NCBI GenBank assembly: GCA_928212115.1
Contig: CAKMRJ010004445.1
Span: forward strand, 76,916,010-76,980,009
Length of the DNA: 64,000 bases
Source of the DNA: Lactuca virosa
Taxonomy: Eukaryota; Streptophyta; Magnoliopsida; Asterales; Asteraceae
Direction: 5' to 3'
The position numbers were made by a program, and so were the translations under genes. The notes under the pieces were generated by a model, which was not told the DNA's origin, ran no database searches, and saw nothing but the letters and a program-made list of their open reading frames with translations. Shown here one piece after another: positions 50,690-63,844 of the stretch (positions within the stretch are counted from its first letter, which is position 1; every line of letters begins with the position of its first letter).

Positions 50690-53600
50690 TCTTGATACAG
50701 GGTGTGGTTTTCACATTTGTTTTGATTTGCAGGGCCTAAAAAGAAGTAGGGATGTGGATCATGGGAAGATGAACCTGATCATGGGGAATAGTAGAAAGTC
50801 GCCTATGACCAAGATTGGGACTTATTCTTTTGTTCTTAGTAGTGGGTTTGGGTTAGAGTTAAATAACTGTTGCTACTCGTCTGAGATGGCGAGAAACATT
50901 ATTTCTTTTCATGGTTTGTATAAACAAGGCTTTAGATTTTCATTTAACAATGAAATTGGTTCTATTTATGCTTATTTGAATGGTGTTTTCTATTTTGAAG
51001 CATTGCCTTGTAATGGTATATATGAAACTGTGATGATTGTTGATAACTTAGGAAATGATGTATTGCAAATCGATTCGTCCAATAGTTTGGACAAAGCATG
51101 CTTGTGACATTGTCGTCTTGGACATGTCAACAAGAAACGCATAAGGCAACTCCAAAAGGATGGAGTGTTAGAGTCGTTTGACCTAAAATCAGACGACACG
51201 TGCGAGTCTTGTTTGCTTGGAAAGATGACCAAGTCACCCTTCACTGGTACTTGTGAGAGGGGTGAGGGTTTCTTGGATCTCATACATACTGATGTATGTG
51301 GACCATTCAGATCCACCACAAGGGATGCTTGTCGCTTCTATGTGACTTTTACTTATGATTATAGCAGATATGGGTATATCTACTTAATCAAGCATAAGTC
51401 AGAAACCTTTGAAAAGTTCAAAGAGTTTAAACAATAAGTGGAGAATCAGCTGGGCAGGAAGATAAAGATGCTACGATCCGATCGAGGAGGAGAGTATCTT
51501 AGTATCGAGTTCCACGAGTACCTAAAGGAATGTGGAATAGTTTCACAATTGACGCCACCTACGACACCAGAACTTAATGGTGTGGCTGAGAGGCACAATC
51601 GGACCTTGTTGGACATGGTTCGTTCCATGATGAGTCGTGCTTCGCTACCTATCTCATTCTGGGGGTATGCCTTAGAGACTGCCACCCATATCCTTAACCT
51701 AGTCCCTACAAAGAAGGTTTCCAAAACACCTCACGAGATGTGGACAGGGAAAGCTCCCTCATTGTCACATATCAAGGTTTGGGGTTGTGAGGCTTTCGTA
51801 AGAAGAGAGACTCACGACAAGCTCGAACCTCGTAGTAAGCGGTGTATATTCATCGGCTACCCACAGAAGTCCTTTGGATATCTCTTCTATAGACCGAGTG
51901 ATAATGTTATCCTCATTGCTAGGAGAGGATTCTTTCGTGAGAGAGAGCTCATATGCCAAGAGGACAGTGGGAGGCAAGTTGATCTTGAAGAGCTTCAAGA
52001 GTCAAGCGATGAAGGAACCTCCAACACTAGCGATCAACCTGAGGAGGAAACTTCTGTTGAGCCAATTGACGATTCCCTACCTCTTAGACGTTCCAGTAGA
52101 GTTAGCCATCCACCTGAGTTTTATGGATTCCATACTACTACTGTGGGGGATACGTTTATTAGTGATAGTACACTAGTAAACTTAGACGATCCTAACAGCT
52201 ACAAGGAAGCCATGGCAGGCCCGGAGTCTACAAAATGGAAAGTGGCTATAGACAGCGAGATTCAGTCCATGTATGACAATCAAGTTTGGAACTTGGTTGA
52301 CAATGTACTGGGTTGTAAGACAGTTGGGTGCAAGTGGATCTTCAAGAAGAAGACATACATGGATGGGAAAGTGCACACTTATAAGACGCGATTGGTTGCG
52401 AAGGGCTTTACTCAAACTCCTGGAGTTGACTATGATGAGACCTTCTCACCACTTGTGAAGATAAAGTCTATTAGGGTGATGCTAGCCATAGCTGCGTTTC
52501 ATGACTATGAAATATGTAAGATGGATGTCAAAACCGATTTCCTTAATGGGAAGTTGGATGAGGATGTTTACATGAGTCAGCCAAAGGGTTTTGTCGATGC
52601 GAAGCATCCTAATAGAGTTTGCAAGCTTGAGAAATCCATTTATGGATTGAAACAAGCATCTTGCAGATGGAATCTTTGTTTCGATGAGAAATTCAAAGAG
52701 TTTGGTTTACGAGGAGTGAAGATGAGTCCTGCTTATATGTCAAAGCTAGTGGGAGTATAGTTAGCTTTCTCGTTTTGTATGTGGATGACATACTACTCAT
52801 AGGAAACAACATCCCAACCTTGCAGGAGGTTAAGTCCTAGCTTGGGAAGTGCTTCGCTATGAAGGACCTCGGAGAAGCTTCCTATGTCCTAGGGATAAGG
52901 ATTGTGAGAAACAGGAGTAAGAGACTAATTGGACTTAGTCAAAGTACTTACTTGGATAAGGTGTTGAAACGTTTCAGCATGGAGAATTCCAAGAAGGGGG
53001 AGTTACCAATCCAAAGCAATACCAAACTGAGTAAGACTTAGAGTCCAAGTACAGAGGTTGAGAAAGAAGAGATGAGCCGAGTTCCTTACGCTTCCGTATT
53101 TGGCTCCATCATGTATGCTATGACTTGTACTCGCCCTGATGTGGCCTTCACTTTGAGTATGGTCAGCAGATATCAAGGGAACCCTGGTAGAGCCCATTGG
53201 ACCGCAGTCAAGAATATTCTTAAGTACCTACGAAGGACCAGGGAATGGTTTCTTGTCCTCGGTGGGAGTGATGACTTGAGAGTATGAGGGTATAATGACG
53301 CTAGTTTCCAGACTGATCAGGATAATTACCGATCGCAGTCGGGCTGGGTTTTTACTCTCAATGGAGGAGCAGTGACTTGGAAGAGTTCCAAGCAGGAAAC
53401 GGTGGCTGATTCAACGTGCGAATCGGCGTACTTAGCAGCGAGCGAGGCGTCAAAGGAGGCGATATGGCTAAAGAACTTCATCGGAGACCTTGGAGTTGTA
53501 CCTGCCATAAAGGAGCCTATGGAGATTTTCTGTGATAACGAAGGTGCGGTTGCCTTGACCAAGGAACCGAGGGATCATGGTAGATCCAGGCATATCGACA

Positions 53601-53770
53601 AGAAATATCATTTCATTAGACATCATGTGGAAGAGGGACTCCTCGTTGTGAAGAGGGTATCGTCATAGGATAACCCAGCAGATCCCCTTACGAAGGGACT
53701 GAGTTGGGTTAAGCACTCGCAGCACGCTAGGAGCATTGGGCTGAAGGACGATATTAGTTTTTGTGATTAG
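50690..53770 (+). pseudogene. copia pol (protease to RNase H), multiple stops
   Basis: Protease remnant LDTGCGFHICFDLQGL; gag-pre-integrase ending SLDKACL, stop, HCRLGHVNKKR; integrase with CESCLLGKMTKSPFTG, HTDVCGPFRS, RSDRGGEYLS and TPELNGVAERHN; RT with KTVGCKWIFKKKT, DYDETFSP and LYVDDILLIG; RNase H with KSSKQETVADST and FCDNEGAVALTKEPRDHG; end PLTKGLSWVKH and ISFCD, stop at 53768-53770. Stops lie at about 51105, 51435, 52838, 53039, 53285 and 53666, with a frameshift near 52715. The part 51438-52715 stays open for over 420 codons. Decayed but easily recognised. Confidence 0.88.
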
Positions 53771-54632
53771 ATAGTTTTTAGAAACTTGTAATAGATAAAT
53801 TGTAATAGACATTTGATGATTAAATAAAGGTGTTTTATTTATGAGTAAAGTTACTATCTTGTGTTGATTATTTACTATTGTTTCACTTTGCATGTTTTGA
53901 CTTCCTAAATAATAAGATTATTCGAACCATCCGCAGTCGATCATACATTGGAAGTAGGTATGAATGAATACTGTCATGAATTGGCTTGTAGATTATGTAT
54001 GGTGTTAGACATAGTAAAAGTTTGTTACAACATTCATGAGTGCTTATGAAATAAGATTTGAGTATTGGATTAAAGCCACGCTTACCTGAATCACTTCATG
54101 GAATTAATCACGAGTGATTGTAAGACGATAATATCATATAGTCTTTAAACCTAGATATATGAGTTGTTGTTTGCAAGTTGGTTGTGCACTGATAATGCGT
54201 AAACGCATTAGTAACTTGATGTTATAAAACGTATTATTGTGTACGATTGGATGAGCAAATAGTACAAGCATATGAGTCAAAGTTTATCTGTTCCTTTTAC
54301 CTTACAAGGGTAAGAGCGATATCTTGGGCCCCTCGATGATTTGGTTTGACTTATGTGCCGGACCCGGTCAGGACTAAGTTGATGTGTTCAACGAAGTTCT
54401 ATGTCGAACAAATCGGAGATCGAGAAACAAACTGCTGGACAATAAGTATGACTATATTCCATGTGATTGTCCACACGATATCTTGAGAACGGAGGACTGT
54501 ACGATCCCTTATCTAAAGGATATGTCATTTGACTGGGTTAAGTTGACAGAGGCTTTTGAAAGCTACGATTGCTAATCGGATTCTGAAGTTATATTTGCAA
54601 TTATAGTTATTAGACTTATCCAAGTGGGAGAC
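53771..54632 (+). other. 3' non-coding region and polypurine tract of the copia element
   Basis: About 860 bp follow the pol stop without a recognised domain. It ends in the tract CAAGTGGGAGAC immediately before the LTR. Confidence 0.6.
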
Positions 54633-55404
54633 TGTTGGATTAGGTGTCTAAGCCTATAACGATATTTGGTATGTACTTGACCCGATAGTAGCATGGTCCT
54701 TTTGGGTTGCCTTCACCGGAGCAACTTGACTGGATGATTAGTGGAGAGAGAGGATAATGTGGTTTATTAATATATTATAAGAATAATATATTAAAGGAGA
54801 AATCATATTAGTTAACTAATATGTTGGTCAAGAATTAATTTAGTGATCAAAAGATATTAATTGAACTTAGGGGACTGGATTGCAATTATTGGATAATTGA
54901 ATTATGGGCTGTGGATCCTTAAGAAAGGAGGTGGACGAATTTGAGTGGGAAGCCCATCATGTTTTGTCCATAAGGCCTCATTCTGGAAGGTTCCTTGGAC
55001 TACTTATGGCCTAAGCTATCTAATCAGGGTTTTGACTGAAACCCTAATACCACACCTATATAAAGGACCCTAGGGTTTCAATTTTCGGCTACCCTTGTTT
55101 CTTAGAGTTCATAGAGCCGAATTTGAAGCTTCCCTCCTCTCTCTTCAAGATCATCTTCTTGCTTTGGTGTTTATGAGCCATTAGAGGTATTACATTTGTG
55201 ATACTAAGCTTTTGAAGGTCAAGATTCTTGCAACTAAAGAAAGGTAATCATCTAAACTAGTATTAGATGTAGATTTCGAGATTCATATGCTAGATCTATG
55301 TTTTATGGCTTTGGATGATTTGCATGTACAATAGAGAAACATAGATCTAAAGCTTTAGGGTTTTGCATGTGCATATAGGATTGTTCTTTTGTGTAAACCC
55401 ATCA
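54633..55404 (+). repeat. 3' LTR of the copia element (772 bp)
   Basis: It runs from TGTTGGATTAGGTGTC to TAAACCCATCA. The central part matches the inverted LTR at 3336-4116. TATATAAAGGACCC at about 55055-55068 is a plausible TATA box. The right flank TAAAG (55405-55409) is the candidate target duplication. Confidence 0.87.
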
Positions 55405-55908
55405 TAAAGCTGATGTGAAAAATATATTTTAAGTAAGAAAACTTTATTACGTGTTATATTCATATATGAATGATACTCAAACTATAAAAAAAGTTAAGCA
55501 TACGTTTTATTCATAAGTAATTAACGAATATACTGTAATAAACTCTAATTGATTTTTATTCACTTATGAATAACGAAAGCTTAAACTTAAAAAAAAATTA
55601 TTTTATCTTAAAACTATATCAATATTGATGTCTATTTATAGAGAAAAAAATTATGAATTTTGATATATTTAAAATAATTTTTCGATAAAAATAACTTTAT
55701 AAAAATAAAAAAAAAAAACAAAAAAAGTATGTTTTTTTGTATATTAAGGTAATGATTAGCATAGTTTAAGGAAACATGTTTGGTTGGAAAACACATGTTT
55801 ATCTGTTATCAGTTTCCGCCGGTACACCTAAGTATTTTGCGGCAAAATAAATATGTGACTGACAATGATTCTCTCATTCTCAACCTTTTTTTCTCAATTG
55901 AACCATCA

Positions 55909-55961
<53 letters not shown>

Positions 55962-56580
55962 TTTTCAAATCTATCATAATAATAAATGAAAATCATTTTT
56001 GCCAAATGTCATATTCTCATTGCATTTGACACATGTTATTTCCTAATATTATTTGATTTATTGTTTTTCCACTTGTCATTTTGTGGTTTTTTTTCCATTT
56101 TATTAAATTTCATATAATATTTAAAAATATAATAATTGTAATAAATGTAATAATAATAAATGTATATCAATTTAATTAATGCAATTTTCTTTTTAATTTC
56201 TAAGTTTTTAAATTTAATCCATTTATTTTATTTGTTTATTTATTTAAATTATTTGTTTAAGTTTAAAAAAAGAAATAAAAATGTTCAAAATAACAAAATA
56301 TACATTACATTTTAATAATTCAATATTTTTCTTTCTTTCTTTATAAATTCAAAGTTCTTAAGTTTGTAGATTTTCATATATTTTTTAATAAACACGTGTA
56401 ATACACGAATGTGTGACAACTAATACACATTAGTGTGACAACTAATACACATTAAAATATAGCTAGATTACTTATTTTTCTTAATTATATTTATTTTTCT
56501 TAATTATATGTTAAACTTATTAGAATAATAAAAATTATTAAAAAGCAAATCATGAATAAACCATGAATAGTAAGCTTTCA
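55405..56580. other. AT-rich intergenic region
   Basis: No gene. It contains a (CT)n(AT)n microsatellite (about 55908-55957) and a 22-bp tandem duplication of GTGTGACAACTAATACACAT near 56410-56453. Confidence 0.5.
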
Positions 56581-56935
56581 TTTATCTCGTGCGACCTGCA
56601 TTCCCTTCTTCTCTCCTTAAAATCGTTCTTTTAAAACAAAGACCACCGCCTTTGTTCTTCACAGTTAATCCGAACAGTCTCACCACTGCCGCCGCAGCTC
56701 GCCACCACTACCATGCTCTTCCTTCTCTGTTAATTACCGTCACATACCTGCTTCCCCTTCTCCGTTCACCTTATTCGAAGTGTGCCCTACATCCGAACAC
56801 TCTCACGTCTCAACGTCAGGTAGCTATCTCACATCAAGTAAGCTCTCTCATCTTAATTTTGTATGAAATATTGATTATCGTTTGGGGAAGACTTTGGATA
56901 CATCCCCCGATGAACTTCCTGCCGTAGTTTTGGGT
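56581..56935 (+). other. pyrimidine-rich, exon-like island
   Basis: Higher GC than its surroundings, with CCGCCTTTGTTC and CCGCCGCAGCTCGCCACCAC. It contains two possible splice donors (CAGGTAGC near 56817; AAGTAAGC near 56838). It resembles the 5' UTR of a plant transcript, but no downstream coding exon was found. The short frame across it has no recognised domain. The 5' UTR-like exon at 62215-62314 has similar composition. Confidence 0.3.
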
Positions 56936-59541
56936 TTTGATGCTTCCATGAAAACCATGTTCATTGTTGGTTTTCCCAGAAGATAAGTCCGATTTGATCT
57001 TATGTTTATTTAATTTGCCTTCTTTGGACTAAAGGAGATGATCAAGACGAGCACTAATTTGAATTCGGTTTCTTTTCTGTGGGATCAAAAATCTCTTCTT
57101 TTATTGATTGCCTCTTAAATTATTTGCTTCTCAATAAAGGTTACCCTTTGTTTCTTTCTCCCGGTTCTAACCAACGCCAAAGACATCAAAATCTGTCGAT
57201 ATTTTTGTTATCTAGGATGATTTTGCTGATTTGTTGGCTACCCATATGAAAGGCTCCAATAAATGATCAACAAATAAAATTTTATAAAGTAAATGAAACA
57301 GCTATAGAAAGCAACATATCTATTTGTAGGTTTTATTCATCTCTTCGATAAAAGACCCATAGAAATCATGCAACTTCAGTAAGTATTATTTTTTTCCATA
57401 GTGGGAGCAGTGAATTAAGAAAATATTGACATGATATAGGGTTTATCATTTCAGTTATAAGAATTGTATATAATCTGTCAACTAAAAGCAACTTAATAAC
57501 GACTGGTGTTCAATTTCCCTCGGGTCCATTTTCTGGAGGAAAAACCAATGAAGTACTTAAAGCACCATCAGTTGTCATTACAGAGCTTTCATTCTCAAAA
57601 TGGTGGATGAATTAAGAACTTGACCTAAGTTTCTAAAATAGTAAGAAAAAGAGAGCATCAATGAAAGTATAACAGAAAATTGCAAAGTTTGATTTTACAG
57701 TTTATGATATATCTACCTCGCAGCCATTAGTTGGAAGAGTTTTGAACCATTCCTTTTTCTTACTTTCCAGATTTCTATCTGTTACCTACCGTTAAATCAA
57801 ATTTAGCCATTGCAGATGATTACTATTACACAGTTTGTGATATGTAATTAGGTAATTTTAATTTCATTTTCAGAAAATAAATTTTGACAAAATTTTTTCT
57901 TAGCTTCAAATATGTCAAACATAAGGAAGTTAACAAATAAAAGTCAATTAATTAAACTACCAGGGTTGGTTTAAAAGCATCAGTTCTTTTTGGGGTTTTT
58001 TTGGCTTGGTATAATAGCAATGTGCTTCCGTTAAATTCGCCAGTTCTGTTTTTTTTTTCTTATAATATTTTTTCTGTAAAAGCATCAGTTTTTCTTTATG
58101 GTTTTTTTATCTAATCGTTCACTTCAGGATACCATATTGACGAGTTAGTAATTGTTAGTAAAAGCTTAGGTCAGTTATTTTCTATCCTTAATTGAACGTA
58201 AGTCACTGCAGTCTTTGGTAGATAGCAAGACGAAGATTTTGTATGTATCTATCTATACACATCCAGACACAAATGACTAAATTTATGCCAATATCTTTGT
58301 GAATTGCAATACATACATCATTATTTATATTTTAATGAATTCAGTAGTATTTAAATTCAGTGAATCTTAGAATATATATCAATCATATATTAAAAATAAA
58401 TAAATTAAGATTTTGTTCAGCCAACCGCCAATACAACAAAATTATAACATGTGATATTGTTTTGCCATTAGGGCCAGGGGCAGTTTTGGAATTAAATTTG
58501 GAGATGATACACTCACTCCAAATTTTAGTTCTGCAGATATACTAGGTCTAATGGCGAGAATTCGGAAAAGTAATCAATTAATTATAGAACTGAAATAGAA
58601 ATTGAAAAATAAATATTCATCCGCAAATACTTTACTTTCTTGGATTGCTAAATTTAGGTCAATCCAATAGATAGAGTCTAACAAAAGAAAGATTCGTTTT
58701 AACATTCTAAAATAGATAAAATATAAGAAAAAGTAGTTATGTTAGTGAATAAGTTATTAAATATATGGGAAAAGGCAATATTTGGTTTTCATGTAAATAA
58801 CATTAGGTATAGAACTGCAAAAATGTCGTCGTTTTGACAAATTAAAGCTACGTAGTTTTAATAAAAATCTTTAAAACAGTTTTTTTCCCAACAACTACTC
58901 TCTAGTATTCTACTTTTACTCACTTTCAAATCTCAGTTGCACCTTCTTACTTTTTCCATTTATGCTATCTCATCTCATCTCCCTCATTTCCATTGTGTTG
59001 CTACTTCCTTGAATTGAAAAGTAAACTGCTTCAATTCATACATAAATTTTAAAACATGTCTATCTCATAATCTTTTCAAGTGGGTATTTAAAAAAGGCAA
59101 TTCCGTATTAAACTAAAACAACCTAAAAGATATATATCCATCAGTTGAGCTATAAACATTTATTGTAAGTTTGAAACCTTGAAATTATCACCACCTTCAT
59201 TGTGTTTTGATTCCCTCTAATCCATCACTTATTCGTAAGAATAAAAGAAAATTTCATATTCTGTTAACGTTTTCTTTAGAGAGAGAATCTAAGAAATGAT
59301 TTTTTTCTATTACGTAGTTTTATGTCAAAATAATGATGTTTTAGTATTTCTATGTGTAATCTTATGATAAGATTAATTTAGATGAAGATCAAAAGTAATT
59401 GTGACTTGATTAATATGAAACTGAAAATGGATTACAATTTTTACAACTACAAACTATCAAATCAGAGAGGGTAATCAAATGATTTATTTACCTTCTGCCC
59501 AAGCTAGATAGCCGATCCCACTAACATAAAGATATTCTCTA
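56936..59541. other. AT-rich intergenic region
   Basis: No gene, repeat array or mobile-element end that I could support. Some pieces look intron-like. Confidence 0.45.
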
Positions 59542-60200
59542 TGTTGGAGATTTTAGTTTCACCATGTCATTTTATGTAATTGGAACTAACATGTAATCTA
59601 CGGGGCTTCAAAATTTGTACTCTAATATATGTATGGGTTTGTGCGGAGTGCACACATGTATAAGATTAAATTAGAAGCCGGTTCGACGACAAGTCGGGGG
59701 TTCAGGGGCAGCACCCCTGGGTCCAGGGTTTTCAAAGGGGCAGCGCCCCTTTGGCGGAGTTTAGGGGCAGCGCCCCTAGCAGGGTCCAAGGGGCTGAGCC
59801 CTTGGTTGGGAACATTGTGGGAAATTCAAATTCTTGAGGTGATTATGGTAAAACTAACGAAATTCGTTAGTTTTGTAAACCCTAAATCCTCATTAAAATC
59901 CGGATTTCCCTGACTTGCTTCCAAAAGCAACCCATGACGGCCAACCCTAAGAGGCAAACCCTAATCTCGTTTATTATATAAACGTCTCTTCTCTTTGATA
60001 AAAAACACACGTTCATCAACTCTTTTTTTCTTCGGACGAACATAGAATCCTTCTAGCAATTTGACTTACGATTTTTGTGCCTAGATTCGTAAGTGTCCTC
60101 TTGGATTATCCTAGGATGAATTTTTGCAACCTAGGCATAAAGTAGAAATATCAGTTCGGAAAGTGTTCACACGATCTAAAGGGTATCCAGATCTCCAACA
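59542..60200 (+). mobile_element. solo LTR (659 bp), LTR E
   Basis: It starts TGTTGGAGAT and ends ATCTCCAACA, a perfect 10-bp terminal inverted repeat, with TATATAA at 59975-59981 and plant promoter-like context. Neither a primer site nor a polypurine tract adjoins it. The 5-bp flanks CTCTA and TAAAC do not match, so it could also be one LTR of a deleted element. It contains four GC-rich hairpins upstream of the TATA box. Confidence 0.65.
59704..59804. repeat. four GGGGC-loop-GCCCC hairpins in LTR E
   Basis: Palindromes: AGGGGCAGCACCCCT (59704-59718), AAAGGGGCAGCGCCCCTTT (59734-59752), TAGGGGCAGCGCCCCTA (59762-59778) and CAAGGGGCTGAGCCCTTG (59787-59804). G-run starts are spaced 32, 27 and 26 bp. 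Flanking arm bases differ but are complementary in each unit (AAA/TTT, TA/TA, CAA/TTG), so the pairing has been kept. Confidence 0.88.
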
Positions 60201-60266
60201 TAAACCCTATTTTCATCCAACACTCTACATGGTCCCTATTACATGCCTCTTTTACTAAATATATAG

Positions 60267-60300
<34 letters not shown>

Positions 60301-62214
60301 TCTCTCTCATGCAAATACCCTAATACATCTTGACCTTACACCTATCCCATTTTCTTTCTGCACCGATAAAAAAATCCAGGGGATTATGCTCAACATTTGG
60401 GTTATTGAGTTCTGGTTCATTAGGCTCAGATAGTTATCTATATATACAGACAAGATATTCAAATTCATAATAGATTTGATATGGATTAAATGAAATCCAT
60501 GACTCACTACATTACTTATTTAAAGACATGTATATCTTCATTCAAGTTATATTTTATCTGAAATGAATTCAAAATGTTTAATTTGAATTCATTTTACGAG
60601 TAGCTAACTCTCATCCAACTCATATGTCTATGTGTGAAAAAATAGAAGGAATGATTATCCTTTATGTAGGGTAATGATAAAAGATATTATTTATATCCTA
60701 TTACAATTTCTTTTTTTAATTTGTAATAAATTATCAACCATACCAATGACCAATAAATTCTCTTGTATGGAATGTGTTGGGTATCCCTGTATTTTTTTAC
60801 AAGACCAAAATCATTGATTTAGACATGCAATGTGGTATATTTTTTGGAGACGAATGCAACACATTTTTTCTCAAACTGATTTTGAACAAAACTTTTTGGT
60901 AACCGAGAAATGTATAGCCTATGTTGACTGCATTTGTGATTATCCCTGTAAACAAGCTTAAACACTGCTATGAAACAACTTATATAGAAATAATTATTTA
61001 TACAGTCAAACAAAAATAATTTTGTAAAATTAGAACATTCAATATAGTTTAATGTAAAGAAGACATGGAAATGATTTTCTCGGACAAAAATACCCCACAC
61101 AAACTCCAAATCATCGTTCTTTCCCCTGAAAGACACTTCTAACCCATGATGTTTTGATGCTTTAGGATATATGCGTTCATTTGATCGGGAAACGTGCCTT
61201 AGGTTGATTTAATTGTTTTGATTATCTCTATATGCTTCATGAAATTAATTTTGAATTGTTTACTAATTTGATTATATGTGTTATGTCTAGTGGAATGTTA
61301 CCTACTTGAAGTGTTTTGATTGTGTGATTCTTTAGTTTTTAAGCTTTGTTGATTATGATCATTGTATAATTGATATAGAGTTTCTATAAGTGTTTGGATT
61401 ATCTATAAGCATCGACGTTAGGGTAAGGGAGATATGTTGTAGACCGATGAAGATTAGAAATCAAGGGATAATGAAATTAAACGAAAGCAGGGAAGAACTA
61501 GGGAAGAAGACGAATGAAATGGAATGTAAAAATGATGTAATATGAACACCAAACAATTCCAGGAAATCTCCCTCCCTCACTAGCGAAAAGCTAAGAGCCT
61601 AATATTCTTCAACATACTAATCGACATACAAAAATGAAATCCCTCTCCCCCTCTTTATTCTTCTCTCTCTATCTATAACAGATTTTAGCCATTTTTCCTG
61701 ATTTGCCCCCGGAGCCCTTCTAGAATAATCATGTACATCTTTGTTTGTTTGTGTGGTACTTTAGTAGTTCTGAATTCGTATCATAGACACACACTTTGTG
61801 TTTGTTTTCAGTTGGTGATCAGAGACGAGGGTACATGTATCTTAAGGGTGTCCATGGACACCCCTATTTTTGAAATTTTATTTACAATATATGTGGTAAA
61901 TTTCAAAGGACACCCATGGGGATCCCACATAGGACACCCTTTGTCCCTTTGGATGCATGTAACACAAAGTAAAAAGTAATACACGATTTTAATATATATA
62001 ACTTTTAAGTTCTTTTAAAGTTTTAGGAGCACAGATTTAGGAGGCAGTTAACAAAACCAAATCGATTCTATAAATATAACAAAAAAAAAGATAAATTCTT
62101 CAAACTTAGTATAACTTCTGGCTAAAAGAAATAATAGAATGGTGAAAACTTAAAACTGAAAAACCTAAGAAATTATAATTTTTGGTGTAATCGGAAACTA
62201 CATTCGTCTTCTTA
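60201..62214. other. intergenic region
   Basis: No gene recognised. It contains a (CT)n tract (about 60269-60308) and, at 61846-61863, the perfect 18-bp palindrome GGGTGTCCATGGACACCC with further GGACACCC copies at about 61900 and 61932. Confidence 0.45.
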
Positions 62215-62314
62215 ATCCCTCGCCGCCTCCGCCTGCAACCCACACCTGCCTACCGGAGGACACCTGCACCTGCTTTTGCTTGACCTCTTCAAATCTCCGA
62301 CTCCGTTACTTTGA
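62215..62314 (+). other. probable 5' UTR exon of the F-box locus
   Basis: A C-rich segment ends TTTGAG/GTAACT. The next good acceptor is TTTGTAG at 63123-63129, leaving an intron of 815 bp before the coding exon. The exon start is not defined. Confidence 0.45.
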
Positions 62315-63137
62315 GGTAACTATTTTTCTTCTCTTGCGTTTTTCTTTGAACGACTTTTTCTTCTCTAACGAGTTAATTCCAGTTTGGTGTTTTATGGGGT
62401 AGAAGAAGAGATAAATGAGTTTGTATGTGAAAGCCTAGAAACTAGCAATTAATAAAAACAACCATCGACTCCATCACCATACTTTGTCAGGAAAACTTTT
62501 TTTATCTTGGTACAACAAACAAGTTATCAATTTCTAACATTTTACTTTTCATCTCTTTATAAATATTATATGTTCTGATTAGATATTTAAATTATAATTA
62601 TATACTTATATGTATAATTTAAAGTAAAATCTAAGAATAATATTAGTTGTATATTTGTTTATTCATATATCTTTATGCTTTTATTTTGTTTATAATATTA
62701 AAGTTTTTTCTAAAAAAAATAAAAGAAAAGAAAACATGTTCTTTGTCTCACGATTATAAAACAACACATTAAAAGAATGATTTATAAATGATTTTCTACT
62801 GTTATATATTCATGTACAAATATTTTCAAAATATAAGAATTCGTCCTAAATAATTGTAAGATATTTACTACTACTTTTGAAACTATCTTTGATTTTTGGT
62901 ATTAAAATTAATACTATATTTATCTTGGATAGTGTCTTTGACAGTCCGACCCGATAAAAAAAAAACTTATCCTATTGATTTTGTTTCACATTTAAAATGG
63001 ACACCTGTGATTTTCAATCCTAGATTGGCCACTGTTGGTGATCCTGTTCATTCATGTGCTTGTTTACAAGTCTTGTATGATTTAGTGGAATATGCATTTA
63101 CAGTGCATTTTTGTTTTGTGTGTTTGTAGGTGTAAGA

Positions 63138-63844
63138 ATGGTTATGACAAGGAGAATGAGTAGAAAGCGGAATCATGATGATGCATCATCTAGCAGCAGC
63201 AGCAGTAGTAAGATGATCAAGACTGATGATGTGGATGCGGGACCATGGTCATATCTCAACAATGATGTGCTTTTATTAGTTATGATGCAACTCGGAGTAA
63301 TCGATTTTCTTGCATTCAGTGGGGCTTGCAAGACATGGAGATCAGTAGCACTCAGCAACTGGAAAACGTTTATGGCATCCAAATCACCCATGGTGATGCG
63401 TATCTCTACTCATGGTAATAATAAAGATAAGGAATGCTGCCTAGAGGATTCTCAAGGACGAAAGTTCAAAACCATACTTCCCCATTCTGTTGGTAGCTCC
63501 ATTATTGGATTAACTTGTGGTTACTTGATCTTGTTCAGGAAGAAAACGAACGATTTCAGGCTTGTGAATCCTATCACTAGGAAATATGGATTTCTAGAGA
63601 GGGTGAGAAGGGATCATGGAATCGTGTCGACTTACGTATCAATATCAAGTATTTACATCTTTTCAAGGGGAAAATATATACTTTATGCTCTAAAGCTGAT
63701 TCGTTGAATGTAAGACATTTATGTGAACTTACACTCAATCCTAAGCCCAAATTGAAGTTGCTCGAAACCAAGAATTTTCCGGAACAAACCTTCTTTTTCC
63801 CAAAGCTTGTAAGTTCGGTTGAAAAGCTTCTAGAACCTGTTTGA
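63138..63844 (+). pseudogene. F-box protein with DUF295/KIB-type domain, frameshifted and shortened
   Basis: The ATG at 63138 follows the splice acceptor by 8 bases. The N-terminus is basic with a serine run (about 17-24). The F-box (about 37-78) is WSYLNNDVLLLVMMQLG with FSGACKTWRSVALSNW. A DUF295-like part follows: CGYLILFRKKTNDFRLVNPI. The frame stops at 63705-63707. The adjacent frame continues the family pattern (HLCELTLNPKPKLKLLETKN, FFPKLVSSVEKL) to a stop at 63842-63844, so a one-base frameshift lies near 63690. Compared with KIB-type proteins about 60 residues are missing before HLCEL. F-box proteins are substrate receptors of SCF ubiquitin ligases; a truncated product cannot be excluded. 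Confidence 0.7.

Larger units (their letters stand above)
50690..55404 (+). mobile_element. Ty1/copia element, 5' truncated by a Ty3 insertion, with 3' LTR
   Basis: It starts in protease, right after the Ty3 LTR, and continues through integrase, RT and RNase H to a polypurine tract and LTR. The 5' LTR and gag are outside or lost. Its LTR belongs to the same family as 3336-4116, so the two copia elements in opposite orientation are relatives. Confidence 0.87.

Noticed and set aside
56581..59541. Helitron spanning the AT-rich interval
   Set aside because: I looked for a TC start and a CTRR end with a preceding hairpin and found no convincing pair, nor helicase motifs.
60819..61136. 105-codon minus-strand frame beginning MSFRGKNDDLEFVWGIF
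   Set aside because: Only the first 25 codons look protein-like; the rest is AT-driven and no family is recognised.
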